From contig NZ_JBHLXC010000001.1 in NCBI RefSeq assembly GCF_042432495.1, forward strand, positions 434,001 to 498,000: a DNA stretch of 64,000 bases, given 5' to 3'. Of this stretch, positions 43,298 through 52,399 are shown piece after piece. Below the pieces are notes generated by a model that was given only the letters and a program-made list of their open reading frames with translations, made no database searches and was not told the DNA's origin. The position numbers and the translations under genes were made by a program. The stretch is from Pseudochelatococcus lubricantis (lineage in GTDB: Bacteria; Pseudomonadota; Alphaproteobacteria; Rhizobiales; Beijerinckiaceae). Position 1 is the stretch's first letter. Each line of letters begins with the position of its first letter.

Positions 43298-45201
43298 GGC
43301 GCTGTCTCCCGACCGGACGAGCGGCCGCGTCCGCGCAGCAGCGCGGGCAGGTAGCGGTCGCGGGCGTCCTCCACGAAGCCGACGATGCCGCGCGGGAACA
43401 GCAGCACGATGGCCACGATCGCGCTGCCCAGCACCAGCCGGGACAGGTCCGTCCTGCTCATGAGCCAGATTGCCAGCGCCTTGTAGACGACGGCTCCGGC
43501 GACAGCGCCCGACACGGTTTCCACGCCGCCCAGCAGCACCATGACGAGACCGTCGACGGAGACGGGAATGCCGAGAAAATCGGGAAAAACAGACCCCTTG
43601 AGAAAGGCCTGCAGCGCGCCTGCAAGCCCGGCGAAGGTGCCGGCGACGATGAAGGCCAGCCATTGCAGGCGTGCGCGGTCCAGCCCGATGGCCTCTGCCC
43701 GCAGGGCGCTGTCGCGCGCCGCCCGCAGCGCATAGCCGAACGGCGAGAAAACCAGCGCGCGCAGCGCGGCGACACCGGCAACCGCCACGCCGAGCGACAG
43801 CCAGTAGAAACCCCGCGCGCCGGCTGCCCAGTCCGCCGGCCAGACGCCGAGCATGCCGTTGTCGCCACCCGTCACCTCGACCCACTGGAAGGCGATCGAC
43901 CACGTGATCTGCGCGAAGGCCAGCGTCAGCATGGCGAAATAGACGCCGGAGAGGCGAACGCTGAACCAGCCGAACAGCGCCGCGCCCGCAAGCGCGAGCA
44001 GCGGCCCGGCGATGAGCGCCGCTTCCATGGGCAAGCCGGCGAGCACGGTAAGGAAGGCCGCGCCATATGCGCCGAGGCCGAAGTAGGCGGCGTGGCCGAA
44101 GGAATCGAGGCCGCCCACCGTCATGATGAAATGCAGGCTCGCGGCGAACAGCACGAAAATGCAGATCTCGCTGCCCACCGTCAGCCCGTAGTCGCCGACG
44201 AGGAAGGGCAGCGCGGACGCGGCGAGGATGGCACCGGCCGCGAGCGCGCGCTCGGCGGGGGAAAAGGGCTGCCATGGCCGCACGGAGATGCCGGCCGCCT
44301 GCCGCGCCGCCGTGAACGGCTTGCCGAGCAGGCCCCACGGCCGCAGCACCAGCACGACCGCCATGACCAGAAACACCAGCACGAGGGAGATTTTAGGCAG
44401 CAGCAGGATGCCGAAGGCGTTGAGTTCCGACACCAGCACGGCGGCCAGAAACGCGCCGGTGACACTGCCGAGGCCGCCGATCACCACCACGACGAAGGCC
44501 TCGACGAGGATCGACAGATCCATGCCATGGGTGACGGTGGTTCGCGGAATCTGCAGCGCGCCGCCCAGTGCCGACAGAAAAATGCCGAGCGCGAACACGC
44601 TGGTGAACAGCCATTTCTGGTTGACGCCCAGCGCCGCCACCATGTCGCGGTCCTGCGTGGCGGCGCGCACCAGCACGCCCCAGCGCGTGCGGTGGAACAG
44701 CAGCCACAGCAGCCCCAGCACGACCGGTCCCAGCGCCATGAGCAGGAAGTCGTAGGACGGCACCCGGTGGCCGAAAATCTCCACCGCGCCCCGGAAGCCG
44801 GGCGCGCGCGGCCCCATCAGGTCGTCCGGCCCCCATGCTATCACGACGAGATCCTGCACCATCAGCGTGACGCCAAAGGTCGCGAGCAACTGGAACAGCT
44901 CCGGCACGTGGTAGATGCGCCGCAGCAGGGCCATTTCCATCAGCGCGCCCAGCGCCGCGACGATGAGCGCGGCGAGCAGGATGGAGCCCCAGAAGCCGAA
45001 CGCGCCGCCGAAACGGTCGGTCAGCGTGAAGGCGACGTAGGCGCCGAGCATGTAGAAGGCGCCATGCGCGAAATTCGTGATGCGCGTCACACCGAAGATG
45101 ATCGACAGGCCGGAAGCGACGAGGAACAGCGACGCGGCGCTGGCGAGACCGCCGAGAGCCTGTATGAAAACAAAGCTCGCCTGAGCCAGGATGATGTCCA
45201 C
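43294..45201 (-). CDS. Fused LivH-LivM permease of a branched-chain amino acid-type ABC transporter
   Basis: A single 635-residue membrane protein containing two permeases that are normally separate. Residues 1 to about 300 are LivH-like (SLFLVASGLSIIFGVTRITNFAHGAFYMLGAY; VVVVIGGLGSVTGAFLAAVLV); residues about 325-620 are LivM-like (SEICIFVLFAASLHFIMTVGGLDSFGHAAYFGLGAYGAA; LLGGVETVSGAVAGAVVYKAL). The linker near 300-325 has no stop or start signature, so it is a true in-frame fusion. ATG 45201 is 25 bases downstream of the livK-like stop. Only one permease gene therefore serves both halves of the channel. Substrate unknown (amino acid, amide or urea). Confidence 0.92.
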   Translation of the reverse strand: MDIILAQASFVFIQALGGLASAASLFLVASGLSIIFGVTRITNFAHGAFYMLGAYVAFTLTDRFGGAFGFWGSILLAALIVAALGALMEMALLRRIYHVPELFQLLATFGVTLMVQDLVVIAWGPDDLMGPRAPGFRGAVEIFGHRVPSYDFLLMALGPVVLGLLWLLFHRTRWGVLVRAATQDRDMVAALGVNQKWLFTSVFALGIFLSALGGALQIPRTTVTHGMDLSILVEAFVVVVIGGLGSVTGAFLAAVLVSELNAFGILLLPKISLVLVFLVMAVVLVLRPWGLLGKPFTAARQAAGISVRPWQPFSPAERALAAGAILAASALPFLVGDYGLTVGSEICIFVLFAASLHFIMTVGGLDSFGHAAYFGLGAYGAAFLTVLAGLPMEAALIAGPLLALAGAALFGWFSVRLSGVYFAMLTLAFAQITWSIAFQWVEVTGGDNGMLGVWPADWAAGARGFYWLSLGVAVAGVAALRALVFSPFGYALRAARDSALRAEAIGLDRARLQWLAFIVAGTFAGLAGALQAFLKGSVFPDFLGIPVSVDGLVMVLLGGVETVSGAVAGAVVYKALAIWLMSRTDLSRLVLGSAIVAIVLLFPRGIVGFVEDARDRYLPALLRGRGRSSGRETAP

Positions 45202-45226
45202 GGCCGTGGCTTTCCGGCGCGCGGCG

Positions 45227-46453
45227 TCAGTTTCGCGGGCGCAGTTTCGCGGCCTCTTCCTCCGGCGGCAGATAGTCCGCCCCCTTGCGGAAGGCGAAGT
45301 CGACCATCACGCCCTTGCCGTCGACGATGCCGGTTCTGCCGACATAGGCGCCGAGTGTGCTCTGGTGGTCGCCGGCGCGGTAGACGATGGGGCCGAAGGG
45401 CGTATTCACCTCCAGATTTTTCGCGGCCTCGATCAGCGCTTCCGTGCTGGTGTCCGTCGCGCGCTCCAACAGGGCTGCGACGCTCCTGACGGTGGAATAG
45501 CCGATGATCGAGCCGAGGCGAGGATAGTCGTTGTGCAGCGCGCGGTAGGCGTCGAGGAACGCCTTGTGCTCCGGCGTGTCGATGCCGTACCAGGGATAGC
45601 CCGTCACGATCCAGCCTTCGGGCGTCTCGTCCTTCAGCGGATCGAGATACTCGGGCTCGCCGGTGAGGTAGCTGACCACGGCGCGGTTCTTGAACACGCC
45701 GCGCGTGTTGCCCTCGCGCACGAACTTGACGAGATCGGCGGCGAAGGTGGCGTTGAGGATCGCGTCGGGCTTCGCCGCGTCGATCGCCTGCAGAACCGGC
45801 CCGGCGTCGATCTTGCCGAGCGGCGGCCATTGCTCGGCGACGAATTCCACGTCCGGGCGCTTCTTGGTGAGCAGTTCCCTGAACACGGCGACGAAGGACT
45901 GGCCGTATTCGTAGTTGGGCGCCACGGTCGCCCAGCGCTTCGCCGGCAGCCTGGCGGCCTCTTCCGCCAGCATCGCCGCCTGCATGTAGTTCGAGGTACG
46001 CAGGCGGAAGGTGTAGTCGTTGCCCTTCGACCAGACGAGCGCGTCGGTGAGCGGCTCGGACGCGAGGTAGAGCACCTTCTTCTGCCTTGCGAAGTCCGAG
46101 AGGGCGAGGCCGACGTTCGACAGGAAGCCGCCCGCGAGTAGCGCGACACGGTCGCGGGAGACGAGTTCGTTCGCCGCCGTCAGCGCATCGCCCGGCTTGC
46201 CCGCGTCGTCCTTCGAGATGACGACGAGCTTCTGGCCCCGGATGCCGCCGGCGTCGTTGATTTCCTTGAGGGCGAGTTCCATGCCCTTGCGATAGGGGTC
46301 GGTGAAGCCGGGCAGGGTGGAATAGCTGTTGATTTCGCCGACCCGGATCTCGCCCTGTTGCGCACGGGCGGGGGCGGCTGCCATCAGCGCGGCGGCGGCC
46401 ACGATGCCGATTGCCTTCAAACCCAAAGCCTTCAAGCCAGAAGTCATGATCAC
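45227..46453 (-). CDS. Periplasmic substrate-binding protein of the HAAT ABC transporter (LivK-like)
   Basis: Type I periplasmic binding protein (408 aa) with a signal peptide ending APARA|QQGE. Mature N-terminus EIRVGEINSYSTLPGFTDPYRKGMELALKEINDAGGIRGQKL is the Peripla_BP_6 pattern (shown in outline), and AGGFLSNVGLALSDFA, WATVAPNYEYGQSFVAVF and DAILNATFAADLVKFVREG follow. GTG 46453 has AAGGGG six bases upstream; ATG 46447 two codons later is possible. The first gene of the importer operon. Binding-site residues were not identified, so the substrate remains open; branched-chain amino acids and aromatic or amide compounds are all possible. Confidence 0.9.
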   Translation of the reverse strand: MIMTSGLKALGLKAIGIVAAAALMAAAPARAQQGEIRVGEINSYSTLPGFTDPYRKGMELALKEINDAGGIRGQKLVVISKDDAGKPGDALTAANELVSRDRVALLAGGFLSNVGLALSDFARQKKVLYLASEPLTDALVWSKGNDYTFRLRTSNYMQAAMLAEEAARLPAKRWATVAPNYEYGQSFVAVFRELLTKKRPDVEFVAEQWPPLGKIDAGPVLQAIDAAKPDAILNATFAADLVKFVREGNTRGVFKNRAVVSYLTGEPEYLDPLKDETPEGWIVTGYPWYGIDTPEHKAFLDAYRALHNDYPRLGSIIGYSTVRSVAALLERATDTSTEALIEAAKNLEVNTPFGPIVYRAGDHQSTLGAYVGRTGIVDGKGVMVDFAFRKGADYLPPEEEAAKLRPRN

Positions 46454-46926
46454 TGTCCGCCCCTTCCCATCACGATGCGGATTGCCCGCTATCCCGGCCC
46501 CAACCCTCGCCCTTTGTGACCGATGTCATTGTATATCCGACTCGACTCGCCGTGTAATGGCCAAACAACGCGCAATCCCGGCGGTTCGTCGCATCCGCGC
46601 ACGGATGTCGCCTCGGCAGAGCGCGTTCGCGGGTGCGCGCCCGCATGCGGCGCGGGAGAAAACATGCTGGCTATTAACCCTGCCGAGTGTATAGACTGTG
46701 ACGGTGTGAACCGGAATGTCCGGCGAGGCCATCTTCGCCGGCACGGAACCGCGCGCATCTGCATGGGTTGCCATCGGCGCGCACAATGCCGAGGTGTGGC
46801 CCGCCATCACCAAAAAGGGGGAACCACCGGAGGATGCCGAGGAACGGGGAAGAGGCCGGCGGGGCCGTCCTTCTTCGCGCCGCGGGGCCGCCTGTGATTT
46901 CCCGCCGCCCATTACCGAGCGATACC
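46454..46926. promoter_or_regulatory. Divergent intergenic region between the LivK-like gene and fpr, with candidate promoter
   Basis: 473 bases with no supported gene. On the minus strand ATTACA (46558-46553), 17 bases, TATACA (46535-46530) makes a reasonable sigma-70-type promoter for the importer operon about 80 bases upstream of its start. On the plus strand, AT-bearing sequence around 46672-46695 (TTAACC ... TATAGA) may serve fpr. A GGAAC (46745-46749) followed after 16 bases by GGTT is a weak match to the EcfG pattern. The rest is GC-rich and featureless by eye. Confidence 0.4.
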
Positions 46927-47700
46927 ATGAGCAATTTTTTCAACGAGCGTGTCCTGAGCGTCCATCACTGGACGGACACCCTGTTCACCTTCACCACCAC
47001 GCGCGATCCCGGTTTCCGTTTTCGCACGGGCGAGTTCACGATGATCGGTCTCACGGTGGATGGCCGGCCGCTGCTGCGCGCCTACTCGATCGTCAGCCCG
47101 AGCTGGGAAGATACGCTCGAATTCTTTTCCATCAAGGTGCCGAACGGCCCGCTGACCTCGCGCCTCCAGCACATCCAGGAGGGCGACACGATCATCGTCG
47201 GGCGCAAGGCGACGGGAACGCTGGTGCTGGATAACCTGCTGCCCGGGCGCAAGCTCTATCTGCTCGGCACCGGCACGGGCCTCGCGCCGTTCCTCTCCAT
47301 CATTCGCGATCCCGAAACCTACGAGCGTTTCGAGCAGGTCATCCTCGTCCACGGCACGCGCTGGGTGCGGGAGCTGGCCTACGCCGACCTGATCACGAAG
47401 GAGCTGCCCGAGCACGAACTGCTGGGGGAAGAGGTGCGGGAGAAGCTCTTCTATTACCCCACGGTGACGCGCGAACCCTTCCGCCACGAAGGCCGCATCA
47501 CGACGCTCATCGAGAGCGGCAGGTTGTTCGCGGACCTGGAGCTGCCGCGGCTCGACAAGGAGACGGACCGCGTGATGATCTGCGGTTCACCTTCGATGAT
47601 GGTCGATCTGCGCACGCTGATGGACGGGCTCGGCTTCGACGAGGGCAACAGCGGCGAGCCGGGCCACTTCGTCATCGAGAAAGCCTTCGCCGAACGCTGA
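46927..47700 (+). CDS. fpr: Ferredoxin--NADP+ reductase
   Basis: FAD-containing ferredoxin/flavodoxin-NADP+ reductase, bacterial type (257 aa). FAD-binding motif RPLLRAYSIVSPSW near residue 55, FFSIKVPNGPLTSRLQHI, NADP motif LGTGTGLAPFLSIIRD near residue 115, and the C-terminal VMICGSPSMMVDLRTLM and GHFVIEKAFAER. The C-terminal ending in ER matches the alphaproteobacterial Fpr subclass. ATG 46927 follows a clean upstream. It can supply reduced ferredoxin or flavodoxin in oxidative stress and could support the reductase chain of nrdJ next to it, though that gene has its own leader. Confidence 0.95.
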   Translation: MSNFFNERVLSVHHWTDTLFTFTTTRDPGFRFRTGEFTMIGLTVDGRPLLRAYSIVSPSWEDTLEFFSIKVPNGPLTSRLQHIQEGDTIIVGRKATGTLVLDNLLPGRKLYLLGTGTGLAPFLSIIRDPETYERFEQVILVHGTRWVRELAYADLITKELPEHELLGEEVREKLFYYPTVTREPFRHEGRITTLIESGRLFADLELPRLDKETDRVMICGSPSMMVDLRTLMDGLGFDEGNSGEPGHFVIEKAFAER

Positions 47701-47703
47701 CGC

Positions 47704-47721
47704 CGCCGGGGCCTTCCGGCG
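47704..47721 (+). terminator. Weak hairpin after fpr
   Basis: CGCCGG (47704-47709) pairs with CCGGCG (47716-47721) around GGCCTT, starting 4 bases after the fpr stop. It is followed by CCGCAATTTCG, so only a short T run. A weak terminator candidate. Confidence 0.3.
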
Positions 47722-47876
47722 CCGCAATTTCGTGTGGGAATGCCGCGGCTCGGGGCGGCCCGCACGAGAACCGGCGGGGCCATTGCTGTATTATGTGAGT
47801 CGAGATTATCGTCGGCAGCAGGCGGCCCTTCGCGCCGCCGCCGGCGCGGACGCACGGCAGGAACAGGACCATCGCC

Positions 47877-50800
47877 ATGAAATTCCAGCGTTATTTTACG
47901 GCTCCCGGCGATTCGTCCCATGCACCTTATGACGCCATCGCCTTCCGCAAGGCGGTGAGCGAGATCCGCAACCCGGACGGCTCCGTCGTGTTCAGGCTCG
48001 CGGACATCGACGTGCCGAGCGACTGGAGCCAGGTCGCGACCGACATCATCGCCCAGAAGTATTTCCGCAAGGCGGGCGTGCCGACACGGCTGAAGCGGGT
48101 GCCGGAAGAGGGCGTCCCCGCCTTCCTGTGGCGGTCTGTTCCGGACGACGAGGCGCTGGCGGCGCTGCCCGAAGCCGGGCGCTATGGCGGCGAGACCGCC
48201 GCCACCCAGGTGTTCGACCGGCTCGCCGGCTGCTGGACCTACTGGGGGTGGAAGGGCGGTTACTTCTCGTCGGAGGAAGACGCGGCCGCCTTCCACGACG
48301 AGCTGCGCTTCATGCTGGCCCGGCAGATGGTGGCGCCCAACTCGCCGCAATGGTTCAACACCGGCCTCCACTGGGCCTATGGCATCGACGGGCCGGGGCA
48401 GGGCCACTATTACGTCGATTTCCGCAGCGGCGAGACGGTGCGCTCTAGCTCGGCCTACGCGCATCCCCAGCCGCACGCCTGCTTCATCCAGTCCGTCAAC
48501 GACGATCTCGTCAACGAGGGCGGCATCATGGACCTGTGGGTACGTGAGGCACGGCTGTTCAAGTACGGCTCCGGCACCGGCACCAACTTCTCCAGCCTGC
48601 GGGCTGAGGGGGAGCCGCTCTCGGGCGGCGGTCGGTCGTCCGGGCTGATGAGCTTCCTCAAGATCGGCGACCGCGCGGCGGGGGCGATCAAGTCCGGCGG
48701 CACCACGCGGCGCGCCGCCAAGATGGTGATCCTCGACGCCGACCACCCCGACATCGAGGAATTCATCGACTGGAAGATCAGGGAAGAGCAAAAGGTCGCG
48801 GCGCTCGTCACGGGCTCGAAGACGGTTGCCAGGCATCTGCAGGCGCTGCTCGACGCGAGCGCGCAGGACGGCGGGCGCGTGACCGATCCGGCGAAGAACG
48901 CCGCGCTCCGGCAGGCGATCCGCGCCGCGCGCAAGGCGCTGGTGCCGGACAACTACATAAAGCGCATCCTGCAACTCGCCGACCAGGGCTTCGACGAGGT
49001 GTCGTTCGACACTTACGATACGGACTGGGATTCGGAAGCCTATCTCACCGTCTCCGGCCAGAACTCGAACAACTCCGTCTCGCTGCGAAACGAGTTTCTG
49101 GACGCCGTGACGGCGGACAGTGAATGGGCGCTCATCCGGCGCATGGACGGCAAGGTGGCGAAAACCGTCCGCGCGCGCGATCTGTGGGAGCGCATCGGCT
49201 ATGCGGCGTGGGCTTCCGCCGATCCGGGCCTGCACTTCCGCACCACGATGAACGACTGGCACACCTGCCCGCAATCGGGCGAGATTCGCGGCTCAAATCC
49301 GTGCTCGGAATACATGTTTCTCGACAACACGGCCTGCAACCTCGCGTCCATCAACCTGCTGCGATTCTTCGACCGCGAGAAGGACACATTCGACCACGCT
49401 GGTTATGTCCACGCCTGCCGGCTGTGGACGCTGGTGCTGGAAATCTCGGTGCTGATGGCGCAGTTCCCTTCGCGCGAGATCGCGGAACTCTCCTACCGTT
49501 TCCGCACGCTCGGCCTCGGCTATGCCAACATCGGCGGGTTGCTGATGACCATGGGGCTGCCCTATGATTCGGAGGCGGGCCGCGCGCTGTGCGGCGCGCT
49601 CACCGCCATCATGACGGGAACGGCCTACGAGACCTCGGCGGAGATCGCGGGCGAGCTGGGCGCCTTCCCCGGCTATGAGGAAAACGCAGCCGACATGCTG
49701 CGCGTGATCCGCAACCACCGGCGCGCGGCGCGGGGCGAACGCGAGGGTTATGAGAAACTCGGCAAGCCGCCGGTGCCGCTGGACCACGCCAATATCCCCG
49801 ACCCGGCGCTACAGGCGCTGGCACAGCAGGTGTGGGACCGGGCGCTGGCGCTCGGCGAGAAGCACGGCTTCCGCAATGCGCAAGTTACTTGCGTTGCACC
49901 GACGGGCACCATCGGGCTCGTCATGGACTGCGACACCACCGGCATCGAGCCCGACTTCGCGCTGGTGAAGTTCAAGAAGCTCGCGGGCGGCGGCTACTTC
50001 AAGATCATCAACCAGTCCGTGCCGCATGCACTCAAGAAGCTCGGCTACACACACGCGCAGATCGCCGATATCGAGACCTACGCCGTCGGCCACGGCACGC
50101 TTGCAACCTCGCCGACGATCAACCACGAGGACCTGAAGGCGCGCGGCTTTTCGATCGAGGCGATCGCGGCGCTCGAAAAGGCGCTGCCTTCGGCTTTCGA
50201 TATCAAGTTCGCCTTCAACAAATGGACGCTGGGCGCGGACTTTCTCACCGGGACGCTGAAGGTGGGCGCCGAGCGGCTCGACGATCCCGCTTTCGAGCTG
50301 CTGCCGTTCCTCGGCTTCTCGCGCGCCGACATCGAGGCGGCGAACGTCCACGTCTGCGGGGCGATGACGCTGGAAGGCGCGCCGCATCTGCGGCACGAGC
50401 ATTACGCCGTCTTCGACTGCGCCAATCCGTGCGGGCGCATCGGCAAGCGCTTCCTGTCGGTCGACAGCCACATCCTGATGATGGCGGCGGCGCAGCCGTT
50501 CATCTCCGGCGCGATCTCCAAGACGATCAACATGCCGAATGACGCCACCGTCGAGGACTGCAAGCGCGCCTACCTGCAATCGTGGAACCTCGGCCTCAAG
50601 GCCAATGCCCTCTACCGTGACGGCTCCAAGCTGTCGCAGCCGCTCAACGCGGCGCTGATCGCCGGCGAGACGGAGGAGGCGGAGGAACTGCCCGCGGGGC
50701 CGGACGCCGCGCGCACCGCGACCGTCACCGAACGCATCGTGGAGCGGATCGTGGCGCGCAACCGCGAGAAGCTGCCGAACCGCCGCCTCGGCTATACCCA

Positions 50801-51410
50801 GAAGGCGACCATCGGCGGCCACAAGGTCTATCTGCGCACGGGTGAATATACAGACGGGCGGCTGGGCGAGATCTTCCTCGACATGCACAAGGAGGGCGCG
50901 GCCTTCCGGGCGATGATGAACAACTTCGCCATCTCCATCTCGCTCGGCCTGCAATACGGCGTGCCGCTGGAGGAATACGTCGAGGCGTTCACCTTTACCC
51001 GCTTCGAGCCGGCGGGCTTCGTGCAGGGTAACGAGTCGATCAAGAACGCGACCTCCATCCTCGACTACGTCTTCCGGGAACTGGCGATCTCGTATCTCGG
51101 GCGCTATGACCTCGCCCATGTGAACCCGGCCGATATCCGTCACGATGCGCTCGGCGAGGGCAGCGATCATCCTACGCTCATTCCCGCCTCGCGCGGCTTC
51201 CTGCGCGGCAACGGCAACGGCGCTCCTGCCGCCGCCGCGCCGCAGGCCGTGGAGCATTCCGGCGCCGTCGGCGCGGACGAGCGGCGCAAGGAAGCGCGGC
51301 TGAAGGGCTATGAGGGCGAGGCCTGCACGGAATGCGGCAACTTCACCCTAGTGCGCAACGGCACCTGCCTGCGCTGCGACACCTGCGGCAGCACGACCGG
51401 CTGCTCCTGA
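47877..51410 (+). CDS. nrdJ: Adenosylcobalamin-dependent ribonucleotide reductase, class II
   Basis: Class II ribonucleotide reductase (1177 aa) that makes deoxyribonucleotides with B12 and independently of O2, using thioredoxin-type reductants. The N-terminal part carries APNSPQWFNTGL and GTGTNFSSLRAEGEPLSGGGRSSG; the catalytic region has NPCSEYMFLDNTACNLASINL near residue 475 and PTGTIGLVMDCDTTGIEPDFALVKFKK further on; the C-terminal 60 residues contain a cysteine cluster (CTECGNFTLVRNGTCLRCDTCGSTTGCS in outline) of the zinc-ribbon type seen in alphaproteobacterial NrdJ. AGGA lies before ATG 47877. No cobalamin riboswitch is visible upstream. Convergent with oxyR. Confidence 0.97.
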   Translation: MKFQRYFTAPGDSSHAPYDAIAFRKAVSEIRNPDGSVVFRLADIDVPSDWSQVATDIIAQKYFRKAGVPTRLKRVPEEGVPAFLWRSVPDDEALAALPEAGRYGGETAATQVFDRLAGCWTYWGWKGGYFSSEEDAAAFHDELRFMLARQMVAPNSPQWFNTGLHWAYGIDGPGQGHYYVDFRSGETVRSSSAYAHPQPHACFIQSVNDDLVNEGGIMDLWVREARLFKYGSGTGTNFSSLRAEGEPLSGGGRSSGLMSFLKIGDRAAGAIKSGGTTRRAAKMVILDADHPDIEEFIDWKIREEQKVAALVTGSKTVARHLQALLDASAQDGGRVTDPAKNAALRQAIRAARKALVPDNYIKRILQLADQGFDEVSFDTYDTDWDSEAYLTVSGQNSNNSVSLRNEFLDAVTADSEWALIRRMDGKVAKTVRARDLWERIGYAAWASADPGLHFRTTMNDWHTCPQSGEIRGSNPCSEYMFLDNTACNLASINLLRFFDREKDTFDHAGYVHACRLWTLVLEISVLMAQFPSREIAELSYRFRTLGLGYANIGGLLMTMGLPYDSEAGRALCGALTAIMTGTAYETSAEIAGELGAFPGYEENAADMLRVIRNHRRAARGEREGYEKLGKPPVPLDHANIPDPALQALAQQVWDRALALGEKHGFRNAQVTCVAPTGTIGLVMDCDTTGIEPDFALVKFKKLAGGGYFKIINQSVPHALKKLGYTHAQIADIETYAVGHGTLATSPTINHEDLKARGFSIEAIAALEKALPSAFDIKFAFNKWTLGADFLTGTLKVGAERLDDPAFELLPFLGFSRADIEAANVHVCGAMTLEGAPHLRHEHYAVFDCANPCGRIGKRFLSVDSHILMMAAAQPFISGAISKTINMPNDATVEDCKRAYLQSWNLGLKANALYRDGSKLSQPLNAALIAGETEEAEELPAGPDAARTATVTERIVERIVARNREKLPNRRLGYTQKATIGGHKVYLRTGEYTDGRLGEIFLDMHKEGAAFRAMMNNFAISISLGLQYGVPLEEYVEAFTFTRFEPAGFVQGNESIKNATSILDYVFRELAISYLGRYDLAHVNPADIRHDALGEGSDHPTLIPASRGFLRGNGNGAPAAAAPQAVEHSGAVGADERRKEARLKGYEGEACTECGNFTLVRNGTCLRCDTCGSTTGCS

Positions 51411-51422
51411 GCCCGGGCGGGG

Positions 51423-52388
51423 TCACGCAGGAACCGCAGCGGTGCGCGTGCGGCTTTCGATGTCGGGCGCGTGGTCTGCCGTGCTGCCTTCTGCCAGCAG
51501 CCTTTCCGCGGTTTCGCGCAGCACTGCGGCCATCTCCCGCAGCAGCCCGTCGAGGGCTGAACTCTTACGCCAGAACAGGGCGATGCGCCGGCTCGGGGTG
51601 GAGTCGGCAAAGCGGATGAGGCGGATCTGGTCGGCGTGGGGCAGGGGGCTCTGCGCGGCAAGCTGCGGTAGCAACGTCAGGCCGGAGCCGGCCATGACCA
51701 TCTGTCGCAACGTCTCCAGGCTCGTCGCGCGGAAGCTCGCCTGCTCCGCGCTGCCCGACAGGCGGCAGACCTCAAGCGCGTGCTCGCGCAGGCAGTGGCC
51801 GTCTTCCAGCAGCATCAGGTTATGTTGCGCGAGTTCGGACGTCTTCAGCGTCTTGCGCCGCGCCAGCGGATGGTGCTCCGGCACGGCGAGCAGGAAAGGC
51901 TCGTCGAACAGGATGTCGCAGTGCAGTTGCGCGTTCTGCACCGGGAAGGCGAGCACGGCCGCATCGAGCTTGCCCTCATCGAGCTGCGCCAGCAGCAGAT
52001 CGCTCTTTTCCTCGACCAGCAGCAGCTCGATGCGCGGGAAACGCGCGCCGAGCAGGGGAACGACGTGTGGCAGCAGATAGGGCCCCAGCGTGGGGAAAAT
52101 GCCGAGACGCACCGTGCCGCAGCCACCCCCGCTGCGCCGGCGCGCGACTTCCCTGATCTGCTCGATCTCATGCAAGGCGCGGCGCGCGCGCTCGACGATG
52201 TCTGCGCCTGCCGGCGTCAGCATGACGTTGCGTGGCGCCCGCTCCACGAGCGCCACGCCCAGCTCCTCCTCCAGCTTGCGGATCTGGGTGGAGAGCGTGG
52301 GCTGGCTGACGAGGCAGACTTCCGCCGCCCGGCCGAAGTTGCGGTGGTCGGCGAGGGCGACGAGATATTGCAGTTCGCGAACGTTCAT
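51423..52388 (-). CDS. oxyR: Hydrogen-peroxide-sensing LysR-type regulator OxyR
   Basis: LysR-family activator (321 aa). N-terminal winged helix-turn-helix: ELQYLVALADHRNFGRAAEVCLVSQPTLSTQIRKLEEELG (outline). The peroxide-sensing cysteines lie in EDGHCLREHALEVC at Cys199 and Cys208, exactly the E. coli OxyR positions, so disulfide switching should be conserved. ATG 52388 is 11 bases after the ahpF stop, making it the third gene of ahpC-ahpF-oxyR. A site matching the OxyR pattern lies upstream of ahpC, implying autoregulation through the operon. Confidence 0.96.
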   Translation of the reverse strand: MNVRELQYLVALADHRNFGRAAEVCLVSQPTLSTQIRKLEEELGVALVERAPRNVMLTPAGADIVERARRALHEIEQIREVARRRSGGGCGTVRLGIFPTLGPYLLPHVVPLLGARFPRIELLLVEEKSDLLLAQLDEGKLDAAVLAFPVQNAQLHCDILFDEPFLLAVPEHHPLARRKTLKTSELAQHNLMLLEDGHCLREHALEVCRLSGSAEQASFRATSLETLRQMVMAGSGLTLLPQLAAQSPLPHADQIRLIRFADSTPSRRIALFWRKSSALDGLLREMAAVLRETAERLLAEGSTADHAPDIESRTRTAAVPA

Positions 52389-52399
52389 GATGTGCCGGC

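Noticed and set aside
42515..44338. A 607-residue frame that would fuse an N-terminal extension to LivG
   Set aside because: The extra 347 residues are the fused permease gene read in another frame; the LivG start at 43297 overlaps the permease stop in the usual ATGA form.
47701..47876. Cobalamin riboswitch upstream of nrdJ
   Set aside because: The gap is short and I cannot find the B12-box or the conserved core; only a weak hairpin after fpr.
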